Shown one piece after another: positions 60,198 through 64,000 of a stretch of DNA of 64,000 bases; the stretch's first letter is position 1, and the number at the start of each line of letters is the position of its first letter. Origin of the DNA: an uncultured Bacteroidota bacterium (GTDB taxonomy: Bacteria; Bacteroidota; Bacteroidia; Flavobacteriales; Flavobacteriaceae). Location of the stretch: assembly GCA_902622575.1 (NCBI GenBank), contig CACNQJ010000001.1:133481-197480 (forward strand), written 5' to 3'. The notes below the pieces were generated by a model. The model was not told the origin of the DNA. It was given only the letters and a program-made list of their open reading frames with translations, and ran no database searches. The position numbers and the translations under genes were made by a program.

Positions 60198-61256
60198 TTA
60201 TAATTGATAAGTTATTGCATTTATGTTCATTCCTGCTCCCACACTTGCAAATAAAATAACATCCCCCTTACTAACTTTATGGTCTTTAAAATTTGTTTTC
60301 AATACTACATCATAGAGAGTTGGTATAGTGGCAACAGAGGAATTACCAAATACATCAACACTAATCGGCATAATATTTTCAGGGATTTTCTTATCAAACT
60401 GTTTGTAAAAATATTTTAATACCGCCTCATCTAATTTTTCATTTGCTTGATGTAGAAAAATCTTTTTTACATCATCGATTTTTTTACCACTTTCTTCCAA
60501 ACATATTTTTAATGCTGATGGAATATTTGATATTGCAAATTCATAAACTTTTCTTCCATTCATTTTTATATGCTTAATTTTTTCTTTGTTGTTTGGGTCG
60601 TAAGATCTTTCACAAAATAGATAGAGTGCCTCTTTGCCAGCTTTGGTGATTGTTTTGTGTGATAAAATTCCACCGTTCTCATCAGTTTCCTCTACAATTG
60701 CTGCACCAGCTCCATCGGCAAAGATCATTGAATCTCTGTCAGAGTGATCAATTGTTCTTGAAAGCGTGTCAGCACCAATTACTAAGCATCTTTTTGCCAT
60801 CTTTGATTTAATAAAAGATTTAGCCTGAATAATTCCTTCAATCCATCCAGGACATCCAAAAATCAAATCATATGCAACACAATTCTCATTTACAATTTCA
60901 AGCTTGTGTTTAACCATGGTTGCAACCGATGGGAGGGCAATATATTGGTTTGTACCGTATTCAACCTCTCCAAAGTTATGGGCAACTATAATATAGTCAA
61001 TAGATTCTTTATCAATTTTAGCATCTTTAATTGCTTCTAGGGAAGCAAAAGTAGCTAAATCAGAGGTTGTATGTTCTTTGTCAGCATATCTCCTCTCTGT
61101 TATACCGGTTATAGCTTGAAACTTATCAATGATTTCCTTGTTAGAATTTGGATAACTAACACCTTCTTTATCAAAAAAAGATTTTTCAACAAAAGAGTTG
61201 TTGGTGATTTTATTTTTGGGTACGAATGATCCGGTGCCTACTATGTGTATTGGCAT
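60198..61256 (-). CDS. 3-oxoacyl-ACP synthase III family protein
   Basis: Catalytic Cys FGCPGWIEGI, His FLHQANEKL, Asn VDVFGNSSVATIPT. Confidence 0.92.
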   Translation of the reverse strand: MPIHIVGTGSFVPKNKITNNSFVEKSFFDKEGVSYPNSNKEIIDKFQAITGITERRYADKEHTTSDLATFASLEAIKDAKIDKESIDYIIVAHNFGEVEYGTNQYIALPSVATMVKHKLEIVNENCVAYDLIFGCPGWIEGIIQAKSFIKSKMAKRCLVIGADTLSRTIDHSDRDSMIFADGAGAAIVEETDENGGILSHKTITKAGKEALYLFCERSYDPNNKEKIKHIKMNGRKVYEFAISNIPSALKICLEESGKKIDDVKKIFLHQANEKLDEAVLKYFYKQFDKKIPENIMPISVDVFGNSSVATIPTLYDVVLKTNFKDHKVSKGDVILFASVGAGMNINAITYQL

Positions 61257-61286
61257 AAAATTAATTTAATCAAAAATAGGAATAAA

Positions 61287-64000
61287 TTAGGACTCAATAT
61301 AATCTTCAATTGGAGCACATGTACAAATTAAATTCCTATCTCCAAAGGCTTCATCAATTCTAGTAACAGATGGCCAAAACTTATTATTTTTTAAATATGG
61401 CATTGGAAATGCTGCTTGTTCCCTCGAATAATTAAAATGCCATTTATCATCTGTAAGAGTTGCTAAAGTGTGAGGTGAATTTTTCAAAATATTGTGCTCA
61501 TCTTCCTTTTTACAAGTGATAATTTCGCTCTTTATTGAAATTAAAGCATCACAAAACCTATCAATTTCCTCCAAACTTTCACTTTCAGTTGGCTCTATCA
61601 TCATAGTGCCTGGTACAGGAAATGAAACAGTAGGGGCATGAAAACCATAGTCAATAAGTCTTTTTGCAATGTCCATAACGTCTATACCATATCTATCTTT
61701 ATATTCTCTACAATCAATTATTAATTCATGAGCAGATCTACCTTTTTCCCCTTGATAGAGTATTTTATAGTCTTTTTCAATTCTCTTTTTGATGTAGTTC
61801 GCATTAAGTATAGCAATTTCAGTTGCTCTTTTTAGACCATCAGGACCCATCATTGAAATGTAGCCATATGAAATCAAACAAGCCATGGCAGATCCCCACG
61901 GAGCAGCAGAAATTGCTTTTACTCCATGTTTTTTCACAATACTTCTATCTGTTTGTGGCAGAAAGTCAACAAGGTGTTTAGCCACACATATAGGTCCAAC
62001 ACCTGGTCCACCACCACCGTGAGGGATAGAAAATGTTTTATGTAAATTTAAGTGACATACATCAGCACCGATTGAGAATGGGTTTGTCAGCCCTACTTGA
62101 GCATTCATATTCGCTCCATCCATATACACTTGTCCGCCGTTGTCGTGGATTGTTTTGGTAATTCTTTTAATTGATGATTCGAAAACCCCATGTGTAGATG
62201 GGTATGTGATCATTAACGCTGCTAAATTTTCACTGTGCAGGGTTGCTTTTTCCTTTAGATCGTCTTCATCAATATTACCAAACTTATCAGTGCCTACAAC
62301 AACAACCTTCATTCCAGCCATAACAGCGGATGCAGGGTTGGTTCCATGTGCTGACGCAGGAATAATACAAATATTTCGATTTGTTTGACTAATGCTCTTA
62401 AAATATGATCTAATGACCATTAGCCCTGCATATTCACCTTGGGCACCAGAATTAGGCTGAAGTGATGTGCCGCTAAATCCAGTGATTTCATTTAGTTGTA
62501 GCACAAGCTTATTCAACATTATGTTGTATCCTTCAACTTGATTAGATGGTGCAAATGGATGTATATTATTCCATCTGGCTGAACTTAAAGGCAACATTTC
62601 AGCAGCAGCATTCAATTTCATAGTACATGAACCAAGAGCGATCATTGAGTGGTTAAGTGCAAGGTCTTTTCTTTCTAATGATTTTATGTACCTCATCATT
62701 GATGTTTCAGAGTGATATGATTTAAATACTTTTTCGTCAAGGAAACTTGATATACGATTGAGGCTTTTTGGTATTGATTTAAAATCAATATTTGTATTAT
62801 CAACAATACTATTTCCTGTAATTTTTGAAAATAATTCTACTATTTTTTCTATATCCTCAACTTCAGTTGCTTCGTTAATCGAGATAGAAAATTCTTCATT
62901 ATTTATGTAGTTGAAGTTAATTTTATTTTCAACTGCAGCATCTCTAATTTTGGAGCATGAATATTTAAAATGTAGGGTATCAAAATAGCTATCATTAGTT
63001 TGGTTCAAACCCAATAGTTTAAGTTTTTTATCAAGGTTTTGGGTAAGCTTATTGATTTTTTTGGCTATGCTAATTAATCCTTCTTTTCCGTGGTATACAG
63101 CATACATTCCTGCCATAACAGCAAGAAGGACCTGAGCTGTACAAATATTGGATGTAGCTCTCTCTCTCTTGATGTGCTGTTCACGAGTTTGTAAAGCCAT
63201 TCTTAATGCTCGGTCTCCGTTTCTGTCCTTTGAAACACCAATTATTCTCCCTGGAATAAAACGTTTATAGTCAGATTTTGTTGCAAAATAACCAGCATGT
63301 GGACCACCGTATCCTAGTGGAATACCAAATCTTTGAGATGTACCAACAACAACATCGCAATTGAATGAGGAAGGTTCTTTAAGTAATGTTAGACCCAATA
63401 AATCAGCTGCAATTATCAACTTACAGTTTGACTCAACTATTTTATTAGAAATTAATTCAAGATCATTTATTTTACCTGTTTTTCCAATATACTGCACAAT
63501 GCATCCAAAAACATCTTCAGAGATTTTGATAGAATTGTAATCAACTACCTCAATTACAATTCCTAGTGGTTCCGCACGAGTTTCAAGAACACTAAGCGTT
63601 TGTTCAAAAATATCACTACTAACAATGAATTTATTAACTCCATTTTTAACTTGTTCTCTTGTTCTACAGCCATGTAGCATGGTCATTGCTTCAGCAGCTG
63701 ATGTTCCCTCATCAAGGAGGGATGCATTGGAAATCTCCATACCTGTCAAATCACAAATAACAGTTTGGTAATTTAGTAATGCCTCGAGTCTGCCTTGGGC
63801 TACCTCTGCTTGATATGGTGTGTAAGCAGTGTACCAGCCAGGATTTTCAAGTATGTTTCTTTGAATAACTGGAGGAAGTATTGCCTCATTATAGCCTTTT
63901 CCTATATAATTTTTGAAATATTTATTCTTCTGAGAGAGTTGATATATGTGGTTTGAATATTGTGATTCTGAAATAGCACTATCCAACTTTAATTCACCTT
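61287..64000 (-). CDS. gcvP: Glycine dehydrogenase (aminomethyl-transferring), N-terminus beyond the window
   Basis: QRNILENPGWYTAYTPYQAEVAQGRLEALLNYQT, PLP lysine CHLNLHKTFSIPHGGGGPGVGPI. In-frame codons GELKLDSAIS continue to the window edge, so the TTG at 63986 is not the start. Confidence 0.96.
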   Translation of the reverse strand, partial: GELKLDSAISESQYSNHIYQLSQKNKYFKNYIGKGYNEAILPPVIQRNILENPGWYTAYTPYQAEVAQGRLEALLNYQTVICDLTGMEISNASLLDEGTSAAEAMTMLHGCRTREQVKNGVNKFIVSSDIFEQTLSVLETRAEPLGIVIEVVDYNSIKISEDVFGCIVQYIGKTGKINDLELISNKIVESNCKLIIAADLLGLTLLKEPSSFNCDVVVGTSQRFGIPLGYGGPHAGYFATKSDYKRFIPGRIIGVSKDRNGDRALRMALQTREQHIKRERATSNICTAQVLLAVMAGMYAVYHGKEGLISIAKKINKLTQNLDKKLKLLGLNQTNDSYFDTLHFKYSCSKIRDAAVENKINFNYINNEEFSISINEATEVEDIEKIVELFSKITGNSIVDNTNIDFKSIPKSLNRISSFLDEKVFKSYHSETSMMRYIKSLERKDLALNHSMIALGSCTMKLNAAAEMLPLSSARWNNIHPFAPSNQVEGYNIMLNKLVLQLNEITGFSGTSLQPNSGAQGEYAGLMVIRSYFKSISQTNRNICIIPASAHGTNPASAVMAGMKVVVVGTDKFGNIDEDDLKEKATLHSENLAALMITYPSTHGVFESSIKRITKTIHDNGGQVYMDGANMNAQVGLTNPFSIGADVCHLNLHKTFSIPHGGGGPGVGPICVAKHLVDFLPQTDRSIVKKHGVKAISAAPWGSAMACLISYGYISMMGPDGLKRATEIAILNANYIKKRIEKDYKILYQGEKGRSAHELIIDCREYKDRYGIDVMDIAKRLIDYGFHAPTVSFPVPGTMMIEPTESESLEEIDRFCDALISIKSEIITCKKEDEHNILKNSPHTLATLTDDKWHFNYSREQAAFPMPYLKNNKFWPSVTRIDEAFGDRNLICTCAPIEDYIES

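Noticed and set aside
63984-63986. Annotated start of gcvP at 63986
   Set aside because: It is an internal TTG; the reading frame (GELKLDSAIS) continues off the window edge.

Overview
The window is an AT-rich, densely packed chromosomal segment of a (probably marine) Flavobacteriia/Bacteroidota genome. I see no prophage, IS element, CRISPR array, rRNA or recognisable defence island. Content is mostly core: TamL-like OM assembly protein, TrmH-family methyltransferase, PorT, TrkA/TrkH, an aspartate aminotransferase, RsmG, PruA, ApaG, T9SS plug protein (DUF5103), complete nqrABCDEF plus apbE, Map, GpmI, an M1 peptidase, TatA, a sulfatase, a CtlX-like hydrolase, a VWA/AAA pair, an RND efflux operon, MurF, GldJ, PorV, PdhA/PdhC, DUF389, MlaF/MlaE, FabH-like KAS III and GcvP (5' end beyond the window). 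Two tRNAs are visible: Gly-TCC and Val-GAC. The most interesting signals are structural: (1) convergent genes that share interleaved stop codons, (2) repeated TAnnTTTG -7 elements placed so close to start codons that several genes look leaderless or nearly so, (3) a 9-G homopolymer inside rsmG, (4) a ~47 bp microduplication linking the 3' end of map to the 5' end of a neighbouring thioredoxin-like gene, and (5) the apparent absence of porU between gldJ and porV. I did not find a convincing wholly new multigene system; the remaining candidates are stated as hypotheses.
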